A stretch of 13,944 nucleotides of DNA from Saprospiraceae bacterium (GCA_023299965.1 JALZVN010000214.1:1-13944), one strand, 5' to 3'. Positions 1 to 6,906 are shown, numbered from the stretch's first letter. The notes: a model not told the origin generated them from the letters alone. Numbers and translations are program-made.

Positions 1-44
1 TACCTTTAGCTTTATTTATCTTATTCATTTTCAAATTATCCTAA
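1..44 (+). CDS. C-terminal fragment of an upstream gene, probably heme O synthase (CtaB)
   Basis: Reading from base 3, an open frame encodes PLALFILFIFKLS and ends at a TAA at 42-44, one base before the next start codon. The very hydrophobic tail fits the last membrane helix of an integral membrane protein. In Bacteroidota, protoheme IX farnesyltransferase (heme O synthase) commonly lies just upstream of the subunit III pair, so this is the likeliest identity. The identification rests on position and hydrophobicity only, because just 13 residues are visible. The gene starts outside the window. Confidence 0.4.
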   Translation, partial: PLALFILFIFKLS

Positions 45-45
45 A

Positions 46-630
46 ATGGATATAGCTATCAAGGACCAGGAAACAAGAAATAAAATTCACCCGAAGAAAT
101 TTGCGCTTTATGCATCTTGTGCATCTATTGTAATGCTTTTTGCTTCTCTTTCAAGTGGTTTCATCGTTAGACAAGCTCAGGGAAATTGGGTGGAATTTGG
201 AATTCCTAGTATGTTCTACTGGAGCACAGCTTGTATTCTAGGGAGTAGCTTGACAATTTATTTGAGTTATACTTTTTTTAAGAAAAACGCTACTAGTTTA
301 TATAGATTGTTTCTAGTAGCGACATTATTTCTCGCCATCGGCTTTTGTGTAAGTCAATACTTTGGTTGGGTCGAGATAAAAGAAATTATTGGTTTGCCAT
401 TAGGAGCTAATCCTTCTGCAGACTTTGTATATGTTTTGACCATGTTACACGTAGCGCATGTTTTTGGAGGCATAATCGTATTGCTAACTGCATTATTTCA
501 TGCATTCTTTTTACATCATAGAGTAACTAAAACACGTTTATTACGATTTGAGTTATCAATGATATATTGGCATTTTGTAGATTTTGTATGGATTTACCTG
601 CTTATATTTTTCATTTATAACCAATCATAA
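46..630 (+). CDS. Cytochrome c oxidase subunit III, first copy (short, 5-TM form)
   Basis: A heme-copper oxidase subunit III homologue of 194 aa in the inner membrane. Subunit III does not carry the metal centres; it supports proton uptake and stability of the subunit I core. Hydrophobic spans lie near residues 20-41, 55-75, 87-105, 127-152 and 172-191. The family signatures are HVAHVFGG (135-142) and YWHFVDFVW (174-182). At 194 aa it resembles the short five-helix form. The ATG at 46 follows the previous stop by one base, so it is operonic. A second subunit III gene follows after 27 bases, an arrangement typical of Bacteroidota oxidase clusters (sometimes called coxO and coxP). Subunits I and II are not in the window and presumably lie upstream. 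The family is certain; which subfamily is less so. Confidence 0.92.
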   Translation: MDIAIKDQETRNKIHPKKFALYASCASIVMLFASLSSGFIVRQAQGNWVEFGIPSMFYWSTACILGSSLTIYLSYTFFKKNATSLYRLFLVATLFLAIGFCVSQYFGWVEIKEIIGLPLGANPSADFVYVLTMLHVAHVFGGIIVLLTALFHAFFLHHRVTKTRLLRFELSMIYWHFVDFVWIYLLIFFIYNQS

Positions 631-657
631 AATAATTAATTAACACACTTTTTAATA

Positions 658-1524
658 ATGGCAACAGATACATCCGCAGTAGCACACGCACACGACACCC
701 AAGGTGACGAAAGTAATTGGGACGGAGGGGCAGCACCATTTAAAGTCAGTTATGGTAAACTGATGATGTGGTACTTTTTACTCTCAGATGCTTTCACATT
801 TGCAGGGTTCTTGATCGCTTACGGTGCTATTCGTTTTAGTAGTCCTTCTTGGCCAGTTCCAGATTTTGTATTCAGAACGGCACCTTTTGATAATATAGGT
901 ATGGGGCATGAAACTCCCTTACCTTTGATATTCGTAACCTTTATGTCATTCTTGCTGATTATAAGTTCAGTGACCATGGTAAGAGCAGTGCAAGAAGGAC
1001 ATCGAGAGAATAAAAATGGAGTTGTTTTTTGGATGCTTTTGACTGTGATTGGTGGCGCTGGTTTCTTAGGTTGTCAAGCTTGGGAATGGTCGAACCTAAT
1101 TGGTGCGGAGCACATGACAGTAACGACGAATCCATTTGGTACACATGTAGAATCAGGGATCTATACAGCTGGTGACGGACACGGTATCAATAAAGGCGAT
1201 ACGTTTGATGCTGGAGATTCTTATCTCATACATAAAGGGGCTGATGGGTATAATCAAGTTCCTTATACGACTACAGCAGGAGAAACAAAACATCAAGAAT
1301 TTGGTCCTAAAGCATTTGGAGCCTTATTCTTTTTCATTACAGGATTTCACGGTTTTCACGTATTTTCTGGAGTAGCCTTTCTTTTGATAATTATGCTTAA
1401 TGCAGCCAGTGGCTTGTATGTAGAGCGAAAGAATGGATACGAAATGGTCGAAAAGATTGGGCTGTATTGGCACTTTGTCGATTTGGTTTGGGTATTTGTA
1501 TTCTTAGTATTTTATTTATTGTAA
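658..1524 (+). CDS. ctaE: Cytochrome c oxidase subunit III, second copy (long form)
   Basis: A 288-aa subunit III of an aa3/caa3-type cytochrome c oxidase. The hallmarks are TGFHGFHVFSG (228-238) and YWHFVDLVW (270-278). The N-terminus is polar, with His residues at 10 and 12, and precedes the first helix near 36-58. Further spans lie near 88-110, 122-143, 218-248 and 268-287. Between helices there is a Gly/Asp-rich insert at about 145-215 (TAGDGHG, DAGDSY) that the short copy upstream lacks, probably an extramembrane loop. The gene starts at an ATG after a short A/T-rich gap and is followed after 21 bases by subunit IV. Having both copies side by side suggests both belong to the same oxidase rather than being redundant. 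Confidence 0.93.
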   Translation: MATDTSAVAHAHDTQGDESNWDGGAAPFKVSYGKLMMWYFLLSDAFTFAGFLIAYGAIRFSSPSWPVPDFVFRTAPFDNIGMGHETPLPLIFVTFMSFLLIISSVTMVRAVQEGHRENKNGVVFWMLLTVIGGAGFLGCQAWEWSNLIGAEHMTVTTNPFGTHVESGIYTAGDGHGINKGDTFDAGDSYLIHKGADGYNQVPYTTTAGETKHQEFGPKAFGALFFFITGFHGFHVFSGVAFLLIIMLNAASGLYVERKNGYEMVEKIGLYWHFVDLVWVFVFLVFYLL

Positions 1525-1545
1525 AAAAAATTAACCTTAATAAAG

Positions 1546-1971
1546 ATGGGTCATCATAATTACGAAGATGCAATCAAAGGAGTATATAAAGGGCTCTTTT
1601 TACTTGCAGTTATTACACTAATAGAAGTTTTCTTTTCTCTTGCAGGGAAAGGGTATATTGGTTTTTTAGGATTCTTAGAGCACGCATCATGGGCAGTGTA
1701 TGTAGTAGGTTTCGCCTTAATAGCATTATCCTTGTACAAAGCATACTTCATTGTATACGAATTTATGCACATGGGCTCAGAAGTAAAAGGGCTTAGAATG
1801 ACGGTATTGTTGCCTACGTTGCTATTAGTTTGGGCGGTAGTCGCTTTCTTTCAAGAGGGAGGTTCTTGGAAGACAAGACGGGATGTCATTAAGCAAAGAA
1901 ATGAGATTCAAGTTAAGCAAGCTCCCCAAACAGGAAGCTTGATAAAAAAATTGCCAACAAATGACATTTAA
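1546..1971 (+). CDS. Cytochrome c oxidase subunit IV family protein
   Basis: A small inner-membrane protein of 141 aa with three predicted helices near 14-33, 48-68 and 84-102. The conserved YEFMHMGSEVKGLR stretch (71-84) is typical of the Bacteroidota cytochrome c oxidase subunit IV family. Such subunits are accessory parts of the oxidase and help assembly or stability. The soluble tail after residue 103 is basic and Gln/Lys-rich. It lies 21 bases after the long subunit III gene, and a strong terminator begins right after its stop, so it is the last structural gene of the oxidase operon. The homologous proteobacterial gene would be ctaF or coxQ, but I do not assign a symbol. Confidence 0.88.
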   Translation: MGHHNYEDAIKGVYKGLFLLAVITLIEVFFSLAGKGYIGFLGFLEHASWAVYVVGFALIALSLYKAYFIVYEFMHMGSEVKGLRMTVLLPTLLLVWAVVAFFQEGGSWKTRRDVIKQRNEIQVKQAPQTGSLIKKLPTNDI

Positions 1972-1972
1972 T

Positions 1973-2006
1973 AAAAAAAGCGAAGTTTTATACTTCGCTT
2001 TTTTTT
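1973..2006 (+). terminator. Intrinsic terminator after the oxidase operon
   Basis: A perfect 7-bp stem, GCGAAGT (1980-1986) with ACTTCGC (1992-1998), has a 5-nt loop and is followed by eight T (1999-2006). Seven A at 1973-1979 precede the stem and can pair with the T tract, so it could also work on the opposite strand. It starts one base after the subunit IV stop codon and separates the oxidase structural genes from the accessory trio beginning at 2043. Confidence 0.9.
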
Positions 2007-2042
2007 GGTCAACATTAAATCGTTAATCTCTGTTATACTAAT

Positions 2043-2714
2043 ATGGGAACAGTAAATGTTAAAAATATTTTCAAAATCCTTGCGATAGGATTTATTATTG
2101 TGGTTTGTCCTGCTGCTAGCTGGATATATCTGCAAAAAGGATTGGACTATCAGAAAGACGCTAGAAAAGAAATTGTGGTAAAGCAATCCATCGATGTAAC
2201 AGCCTTTATTCCGGAGCATCTTACCAAAGATTCAAGTCTTTTGCAAAATCGATTGAGAATCGTTTTATTTGACGCTAATGAAGGACTAAATGAGGCAAGA
2301 GAGGAGCTAAAAGAAAAGCTAATCGACCAATTTGAAAGTTCTCAAGGAGTGATAATCTTAGAATTTGTCAAATCTAATGGAGAGACAAGTTTGAAAAATG
2401 AACTGCTTAGTGAAATGCATGTCAGAAAGGAATTGAATGAAAATGACTTTGATAATATGATTACCAACCGTATAGGACAGCCGATTTACAAGGATATGGA
2501 AGGCAAACTAATTTTAGACCAACTTGTAAAAGGTGAAGCACTTGACAGGGGAAATATTTCAAACGCTATTTTCATTGATCATAATGACGGCTTAAGAAAT
2601 TTTTATGACACTAGTGATCCTGCACGGGTTAAAAAGATGGTTGAACATATGGCGATTCTAATACCTAGGAAAGATATAGAAAAAGCAGAATTGATCAGAG
2701 AAAGAGAAATGTAA
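2043..2714 (+). CDS. Membrane-anchored SCO-like protein lacking the copper-binding cysteines
   Basis: A 223-aa protein with one N-terminal membrane anchor (about 8-29) and a domain predicted to face the periplasm. I do not recognise it with certainty. The C-terminal stretch at about 175-208 (AIFIDHNDGLRNFYDTSD, then a VKKMVEHMAILIP helix) resembles the end of SCO/SenC thioredoxin-fold proteins, where a lipid-anchored domain delivers copper to oxidase subunit II. It also occupies the position where an SCO gene is usual, between oxidase subunit IV and DUF420. The only cysteine is Cys22, inside the anchor, so the CxxxC copper site is absent. It overlaps the next start by one base (TAATG), indicating translational coupling. 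Other possibilities are a chance resemblance or another thioredoxin-fold assembly factor. Confidence 0.6.
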   Translation: MGTVNVKNIFKILAIGFIIVVCPAASWIYLQKGLDYQKDARKEIVVKQSIDVTAFIPEHLTKDSSLLQNRLRIVLFDANEGLNEAREELKEKLIDQFESSQGVIILEFVKSNGETSLKNELLSEMHVRKELNENDFDNMITNRIGQPIYKDMEGKLILDQLVKGEALDRGNISNAIFIDHNDGLRNFYDTSDPARVKKMVEHMAILIPRKDIEKAELIREREM

Positions 2715-3268
2715 TGAGTGATTATCCCAAATTAAATCTTCCTTTAGCTAAGAAGTTAAATATTGCTGCATCTATATTTTCTTTTATAGTTTTGATTCTT
2801 GTGTTTGGAATGCACCAAGTGCATATCGATCATGGTATTGACCTAACCTTTCTTCCAAGTGTTTATTCTTTTTTAAATGCCGTTACAGCAGTGGTACTCA
2901 TATACGCTCTGGTTCAAATCAAAAAGAAAAATATTAAAGCGCATAAAAATGCTATTTACTTAGCGATGTTTTTTTCAGCTACTTTTTTATTGATGTACGT
3001 TCTATATCATATTAGTTACCCAGATACTAAATATTGTGGAGTAGGTTTTATCCGATACATCTATTTTCCTATGCTGATCTTGCATATTGTGATAGCTGCT
3101 GGAATTTTACCATTTATATTATTTACCTTTATTAGGGCATTTACTGGTCAGATAGATAAACATGTCAAAATAGCTAGATGGGTTTTTCCTTTTTGGTTGT
3201 ATGTTGCAATAAGTGGCCCTATTTTGTATCTTATGCTTAGACCATGTTATTCTTGGATGATAAATTAA
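2714..3268 (+). CDS. DUF420 family membrane protein (CtaM/YozB-like oxidase assembly factor)
   Basis: A 184-aa polytopic membrane protein with about five helices (near 18-34, 50-68, 81-99, 115-138 and 156-175). Histidines His77 (KAHKNA), His99 (YHI), His124 (LHI) and His150 (KHVKIARW) lie at or near membrane edges, as is characteristic of DUF420. DUF420 members such as CtaM of Gram-positive bacteria are needed for a functional aa3 oxidase, probably through heme or copper handling; carrying that role over here is inference. The start ATG shares a base with the upstream stop, and the next gene begins one base after this stop, so the three genes form one translational unit. Confidence 0.85.
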   Translation: MSDYPKLNLPLAKKLNIAASIFSFIVLILVFGMHQVHIDHGIDLTFLPSVYSFLNAVTAVVLIYALVQIKKKNIKAHKNAIYLAMFFSATFLLMYVLYHISYPDTKYCGVGFIRYIYFPMLILHIVIAAGILPFILFTFIRAFTGQIDKHVKIARWVFPFWLYVAISGPILYLMLRPCYSWMIN

Positions 3269-3269
3269 T

Positions 3270-3527
3270 ATGAGTAGATTATTTAAATATATAACGATTC
3301 TATTAGTCTCTATATCACTTTCCTTTGTGAGTGTGAATACTAACGCTCAGTGTCCTATGTGTAAAATGTCTGCTGAGCAAAATCTTAAAATGGGAGGAAC
3401 AGCAGGAAAAGGACTGAATAGAGGTATTTTATTTATGTTCGCTATGCCTTATCTCATCGTTGGTACGCTTGGTATTGTTTGGTATAGAAATCGTCGTAAA
3501 GAGGATGAACCTGAGATAGAGCAATAA
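3270..3527 (+). CDS. Small exported CPMC-motif membrane protein of the oxidase cluster
   Basis: An 85-aa protein with an N-terminal signal peptide (hydrophobic 8-22, probable cleavage after Ala26 in NTNA-Q). Immediately after comes CPMC (Cys28 and Cys31), with Met30 and Met33 close by, then a Gly-rich linker, one membrane helix (about 54-72) and a charged cytoplasmic tail. The Cys/Met cluster would sit at the periplasmic N-terminus and could bind copper or take part in thiol exchange; this is inference. Comparable small proteins are common beside DUF420 in Bacteroidota. It is the last gene of the trio, one base downstream of the DUF420 gene. I know of no established function. Confidence 0.72.
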   Translation: MSRLFKYITILLVSISLSFVSVNTNAQCPMCKMSAEQNLKMGGTAGKGLNRGILFMFAMPYLIVGTLGIVWYRNRRKEDEPEIEQ

Positions 3528-3567
3528 TTATTCAATAGATTTTTCAATATTCATTATAATTTTAGAT

Positions 3568-3736
3568 TTGGGGCTATTCCATTGGTTGGCAGCCAAGTCT
3601 TCTTGGGCGAAAAATTTACGCCCCTGCCTAAGCACTGCAAACCTCGGTTCGCGCCATTAGCTATATCCCGACTGAAAACACGTCGGGATGCCGCTGCTAC
3701 TACTTATCCTCTAGGGCTATAGCTGTTCGCATCGGC
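3568..3736 (-). repeat. Dispersed structured intergenic element, copy A
   Basis: A GC-rich intergenic block on the minus strand. Its core is a perfect 8-bp stem, ATCCCGAC (3665-3672) with GTCGGGAT (3682-3689), preceded in minus orientation by AGCGGC. Further hairpins are GGGCG/CGCCC (3605-3609 and 3619-3623) and TTGGC-A-GCCAA (3586-3596). It matches copy B at 4710-4830 in the opposite orientation. It lies in the 243-base gap between the oxidase accessory trio and the convergent barrel gene, where it might also act as a transcript-end structure. It resembles GATAGAAGCGGCATCC-type elements that I recall between genes in many Bacteroidota; the recall is not verified. Confidence 0.7.
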
Positions 3737-3770
3737 CAAATAATTATAGTACCTCTTAGTATTAAGTTGA

Positions 3771-4454
3771 TTAAAATCTAAACTGTAATCCAGCTCCAAC
3801 GCCAATGGCTCTATTTTTTAAGCGTACATCAAGAATAGGATCTGCAAGCAAATCAGTAAATCCATGATGATAGTCTACTTCTGCGAATAGTTTTGCTGAG
3901 CCTACATTTAAAAAGGCGCCGGTACCCAATTTCGCTGCAAACTCGAACCGATTGTAGTCGTCATTGTTCAAGTCTAAATCTGTGTTTGTGAGGTTGAAAT
4001 CAATAATAGAATCAATCTTAGTTTTGAGATTGCCTTTTGTTGCATGTGCTACTGAAGGGCCTGCAAGAAAATATACTCCTCCTTTTTCACCAGTTAGTTC
4101 ATAGCGACCCAGTAATGGAATTTGGACGTAAGTAATCTCTGTCACTGCTGATACACCAATCGGTAAATCAATATTAAATATGTTTATGTCTACTCCTTGA
4201 CCTACTTCAAATCCCTTTTGATTGTAGCTTATACTTGGTTGAAAACTAATTTGCTCTGTAACTGGAATGGCTCCATAAAGAGCGATGTCAAATCCTTCTT
4301 GAGATGATTTTTCTACAAAAGAAGTATTTATCCCATCTACCGATACATTTGAAAAAAGCACGGATGCTTTTACACCTAAATCTACTTGTGAGATAGCTAA
4401 GTTGGTCGTACCTAGAAAAAGTATACTTGCGATTATTATTTTCCCGATTTTCAT
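3771..4454 (-). CDS. Outer-membrane beta-barrel protein (PorT-like porin family)
   Basis: A 227-aa protein with a typical signal peptide (MKIGKIIIASILFLGTTNLAIS, Lys at 2 and 5, probable cleavage after Ser22). The mature part has repeated amphipathic beta-strand patterns, for example DLGVKASVLFSNV, ISFQPSISYNQKGFEV, TYVQIPLLGRYEL, GGVYFLAGPSVAHATKG and FEFAAKLGTGAFLNVG. It ends in GAGLQFRF with a terminal Phe, a usual outer-membrane barrel signal. The YVQIPLL and GPSVAHA stretches fit the Bacteroidota outer membrane beta-barrel (PorT) family, which are mostly uncharacterised small barrels. It stands alone on the minus strand, flanked by the two inverted copies of the dispersed element, with no obvious functional link to its neighbours. 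Confidence 0.85.
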   Translation of the reverse strand: MKIGKIIIASILFLGTTNLAISQVDLGVKASVLFSNVSVDGINTSFVEKSSQEGFDIALYGAIPVTEQISFQPSISYNQKGFEVGQGVDINIFNIDLPIGVSAVTEITYVQIPLLGRYELTGEKGGVYFLAGPSVAHATKGNLKTKIDSIIDFNLTNTDLDLNNDDYNRFEFAAKLGTGAFLNVGSAKLFAEVDYHHGFTDLLADPILDVRLKNRAIGVGAGLQFRF

Positions 4455-4709
4455 AATGTTGTTTTTAGTTTAATAGGTACTTCTATTCTCTAATTTGTAG
4501 ATGTACCCTAAAATTATTTGTACCATTTCTATATATGTTTGTCTACATTAATAGAGTAGAGCTCATAAATGCAATCAGTTGTAAAACGGGTCCAATATGT
4601 TAAGGAGCGTTAACTAGAGGTTATGAAGGAATTAAATTGATTTTCAGATGGGTAGGTATGTTTCCTAAGCTATGTAGGTGGCATCAGATGTAAGCTTGTC
4701 GCGAATCTA
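4455..4709. other. Non-coding stretch upstream of the barrel gene
   Basis: No ORF looks real here. It should hold the promoter of the minus-strand barrel gene, but I see no good Bacteroidota TAnnTTTG -7 box on that strand. A match on the plus strand (TATGTTTG, 4534-4541) lacks a correctly spaced TTTG upstream. The first roughly 100 bases are very AT-rich, as expected for a promoter and leader region. Confidence 0.5.
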
Positions 4710-4830
4710 CGATAGTAGAGAGCCTAGTATGGATGAGGGATAGAAGCGGCATCCCGACAAGGCGGAGCCTTTGTCGGGATACAGCGTAGAGCCCGACCCT
4801 AAGCAAAGCGCAAAGGGGCAGCCCCAAAAG
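4710..4830 (+). repeat. Dispersed structured intergenic element, copy B
   Basis: A GC-rich element reading GGATAGAAGCGGC from 4738, followed by a long hairpin. ATCCCGACAAGGC (4751-4763) pairs with GCC-T-TTGTCGGGAT (4767-4780, one bulged T) around a GGA loop. Downstream are ACAGCGTAGAGCCCGACCC and the self-complementary GGGGC-A-GCCCC (4815-4825). It aligns with the reverse complement of copy A over the AGCGGCATCCCGAC / GTCGGGATA core and over the flanking AGCC-TAG and terminal hairpin parts. The loop and distal hairpin sequences differ while pairing is kept, which suggests selection for structure. It is not adjacent to a gene end, being about 250 bases upstream of the barrel start. Confidence 0.75.
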
Positions 4831-5081
4831 ATTCAACTTACAGGGTCCCCTCTATTGATCCCATTCAATGACTAAAATGAACATTCTTCTAGATTTTTCG
4901 TGAATTTCATTCGTAATTATTTATGCATTTAGTCAAAACTAAATTCCTTGAGTTTAGCTTTGCCGATCTAAAGTCAATGTAGACTATTTGTCAAATTTAA
5001 TTTTAACTTAATTCAGAAGTTAATAAAGATGCCCTATATTAAATAAAAGGGTAGCAAGGTTGATGGACGTTTTCTTAATGT

Positions 5082-5354
5082 TCACAACAAACTTCTTGTC
5101 TTCATCACATCAAAAAATTGTGCTTTGTAGAATACCTCGACTAGAGCTAAGGTGACCAGTGAGGATACAAAAGTGATTGCGAATATGATGACAATGAAGG
5201 TTGATGATATGATTATGACTACTGCTATAGAAGTATATATACTAAAGATACTGCTGTTTAGAGTAAGATCTATTTCATTGAGGTTCTTGTTTGCTTGTGT
5301 ATTTCTTCTTCTTCAAGTTATTTTACCATTGCTTCTAGCTAATTTCCTATTCAT
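5082..5354 (-). pseudogene. Possible remnant of a small membrane-protein gene
   Basis: On the minus strand an ATG at 5354 opens a frame of 90 codons ending in TGA at 5082-5084, interrupted once by TGA at 5313-5315 after 13 codons. After the interruption it reads NLNEIDLTLNSSIF, then a long hydrophobic run (IAVVIIISSTFIVIIFAITF to VTLALVEVFYKAQFF) that would form one or two membrane helices. There is no ATG, GTG or TTG start between the internal stop and the hydrophobic run. It could be a decayed gene or simply a chance frame in AT-rich DNA. I do not recognise a family. Confidence 0.2.
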
Positions 5355-5493
5355 TGCTGCTCATATAGGGACCAATCCCAAAATTTGATTAATTTTATTA
5401 ACCATTGCAGTAAACAAAAACATGTATCTCGACCAATGTCAAAAAACCTTGATATATCGCTTTACAATGCAATCTAGTCTATAGAAAGGGTAG

Positions 5494-5538
5494 AGGAGGT
5501 GAAAGGTGTATACCGGAATCAAACCAAACCTGCCTTAA
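5494..5538 (+). promoter_or_regulatory. Perfect Shine-Dalgarno with a ten-codon ORF (possible leader peptide)
   Basis: AGGAGGTGA (5494-5502) is followed at ideal spacing (six bases after AGGAGG) by a GTG at 5506. That GTG opens a ten-codon frame, VYTGIKPNLP, with a stop at 5536-5538, about 60 bases before the AAA+ gene start. Strong Shine-Dalgarno sequences are uncommon in Bacteroidota and none of the real genes here uses one, so this may be coincidence or a leader ORF. Confidence 0.2.
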
Positions 5539-5600
5539 GCCTATCATAAATAGAATTGAAAACTAATCCTAAAGAAGTTGACTATAATAAGAAACAAACA

Positions 5601-6905
5601 ATGAATGATAACACAGTAAACAGTTTACGAGAAGCATTAAAGCATTCTCCAGACAATACGCCGCTTAGATTGATGCTCGCAGAAAATTTATTGGCGCTTA
5701 GTCGCTACGACGAAGCAGAAAAAGAGTATGCTACAGTAATACATCAAGAAGATAATCCAAAAGCCAAGTTGGGCTTAGCAAATGTATTTTTTCAGAAAGG
5801 GAGCTATTCTGCAAGTATTGTTGTGCTAGAAGAGGAGATCGGAAAAGGACGCAATGATACAGCTATTTTCATCTTGTACGCAAAGAGTCTATTAAGAGAA
5901 AATTCGATAGCCAAAGCAATAGAAGCTTACCAAAAAGCTTTAACGATTGATCCCAATTGCTTTGATGATGAACTTGATAGCCAACTTCGATTAAGAGGAA
6001 CCAGTGCAGATGCAGAGGATGAAGAACTAGATGATCGCTTCTTGGAAAAGCCTAAAGTCAATTTCTCCGATGTAGGTGGAATGGATGCGGTAAAGAAAGA
6101 AATCGAATTGAAGATTATCAAGCCATTGGCGCATCCAGAGCTGTACAAAGCATACGGCAAAAAAGTAGGCGGTGGTATTCTTCTCTATGGTCCTCCAGGT
6201 TGTGGTAAGACTTTTATGGCAAAAGCTACTGCAGGTCAGGTCGATGCCAAATTCATTAGCGTGGGTTTAAGTGATATCTTAGACATGTGGATTGGCAATA
6301 GTGAAAAGAATTTAACCGAAATTTTTAATTTAGCCAGAGGTAATACGCCTTGTGTTTTATTCATTGATGAGATAGATGCATTGGGAGCGAGTAGAAGTGA
6401 TATGAAGCAATCTACCGGCAGGCATTTGATCAATCAGTTTTTGCAAGAATTAGATGGTATTGATCATGATAATGAAGGAGTCCTCATTATCGGAGCAACC
6501 AATACCCCTTGGAATCTTGATCCGGCATTCAGAAGACCTGGTCGATTTGATCGGATCATCTTCGTGCCGCCACCAGATGCCGTTTCTAGAGAAGCCATTT
6601 TGAAACTGAAGTTAAAAGATAAGCCAACCGATGGAATAGACCATGCCTCCATTGCTAAGAAGGCAGTTCACTTTTCAGGAGCAGACATAGATGCACTTAT
6701 CGATATTTCCATAGAGAGAAAGTTAGAAGAAGCATTCGAGGATGGAATCCCTAAACCATTGTTAACTAAGGATTTAACCACAGCTTTGAAAATTCATAAA
6801 CCAACTACCCAGGAATGGTTCTCTACGGCAAAGAATTTTGCCATGTTTGCCAATGACTCGGGGCTTTATGATGATATTTTGAAGTATCTAAAAATGAAAA
6901 AATAA
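5601..6905 (+). CDS. TPR-AAA+ ATPase (CDC48/p97-like single-ring unfoldase)
   Basis: A 434-aa cytoplasmic protein: about three TPR units (1-118, ending KAIEAYQKALTIDPN), an acidic linker (135-146), then one AAA+ module of the classic FtsH/CDC48 type. Visible motifs are Walker A GPPGCGKT (197-204), a pore loop Trp230-Ile231-Gly232, Walker B LFIDEID (253-259), sensor 1 Asn301, the arginine-finger segment RRPGRFDR (311-318) and FSGADI (358-363). All catalytic residues are intact, so it should be an active hexameric remodelling ATPase that threads substrates, with the TPRs as adaptor or partner-docking arm. I chose the ATG at 5601 (A-rich upstream) over an in-frame TTG at 5556. The next gene starts one base after the stop. 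Its substrate is unknown. The C-terminal TTQEWFSTAKNFAMFAN segment follows the lid and is not part of a standard AAA+ module. Confidence 0.9.
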   Translation: MNDNTVNSLREALKHSPDNTPLRLMLAENLLALSRYDEAEKEYATVIHQEDNPKAKLGLANVFFQKGSYSASIVVLEEEIGKGRNDTAIFILYAKSLLRENSIAKAIEAYQKALTIDPNCFDDELDSQLRLRGTSADAEDEELDDRFLEKPKVNFSDVGGMDAVKKEIELKIIKPLAHPELYKAYGKKVGGGILLYGPPGCGKTFMAKATAGQVDAKFISVGLSDILDMWIGNSEKNLTEIFNLARGNTPCVLFIDEIDALGASRSDMKQSTGRHLINQFLQELDGIDHDNEGVLIIGATNTPWNLDPAFRRPGRFDRIIFVPPPDAVSREAILKLKLKDKPTDGIDHASIAKKAVHFSGADIDALIDISIERKLEEAFEDGIPKPLLTKDLTTALKIHKPTTQEWFSTAKNFAMFANDSGLYDDILKYLKMKK

Positions 6906-6906
6906 C

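Larger units (their letters stand above)
4831..5600. other. Gene-poor intergenic stretch before the TPR-AAA cassette
   Basis: About 770 bases with no convincing gene. It contains a possible degenerate minus-strand frame (5082-5354) and a perfect Shine-Dalgarno-like AGGAGGTGA followed by a ten-codon ORF (5494-5538). It should also contain the promoter for the cassette at 5601, which I could not locate. A plus-strand frame at 5152-5388 (GTG start, 78 codons) overlaps the degenerate frame and has no recognisable motif, so I do not call it a gene. I see no tRNA, repeat array or further element copy. Confidence 0.5.

Noticed and set aside
959..1144. Minus-strand and alternative-frame ORFs inside the second subunit III gene (also 1172-1375)
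   Set aside because: They lie wholly within a well-supported gene and have no independent signals.
4534..4541. TATGTTTG, a match to the Bacteroidota -7 promoter box on the plus strand
   Set aside because: The nearest upstream TTTG is only 13 bases away instead of about 19, and there is no plus-strand gene downstream to express.
5152..5388. Plus-strand 78-codon ORF with GTG start
   Set aside because: No motif, no start context, composition not gene-like, and it overlaps an equally long minus-strand frame. Probably a chance frame.
5556..5600. TTG start giving 15 extra residues on the TPR-AAA+ ATPase
   Set aside because: The ATG at 5601 has the usual A-rich upstream context, and the extra residues add no recognisable part of the TPR domain.
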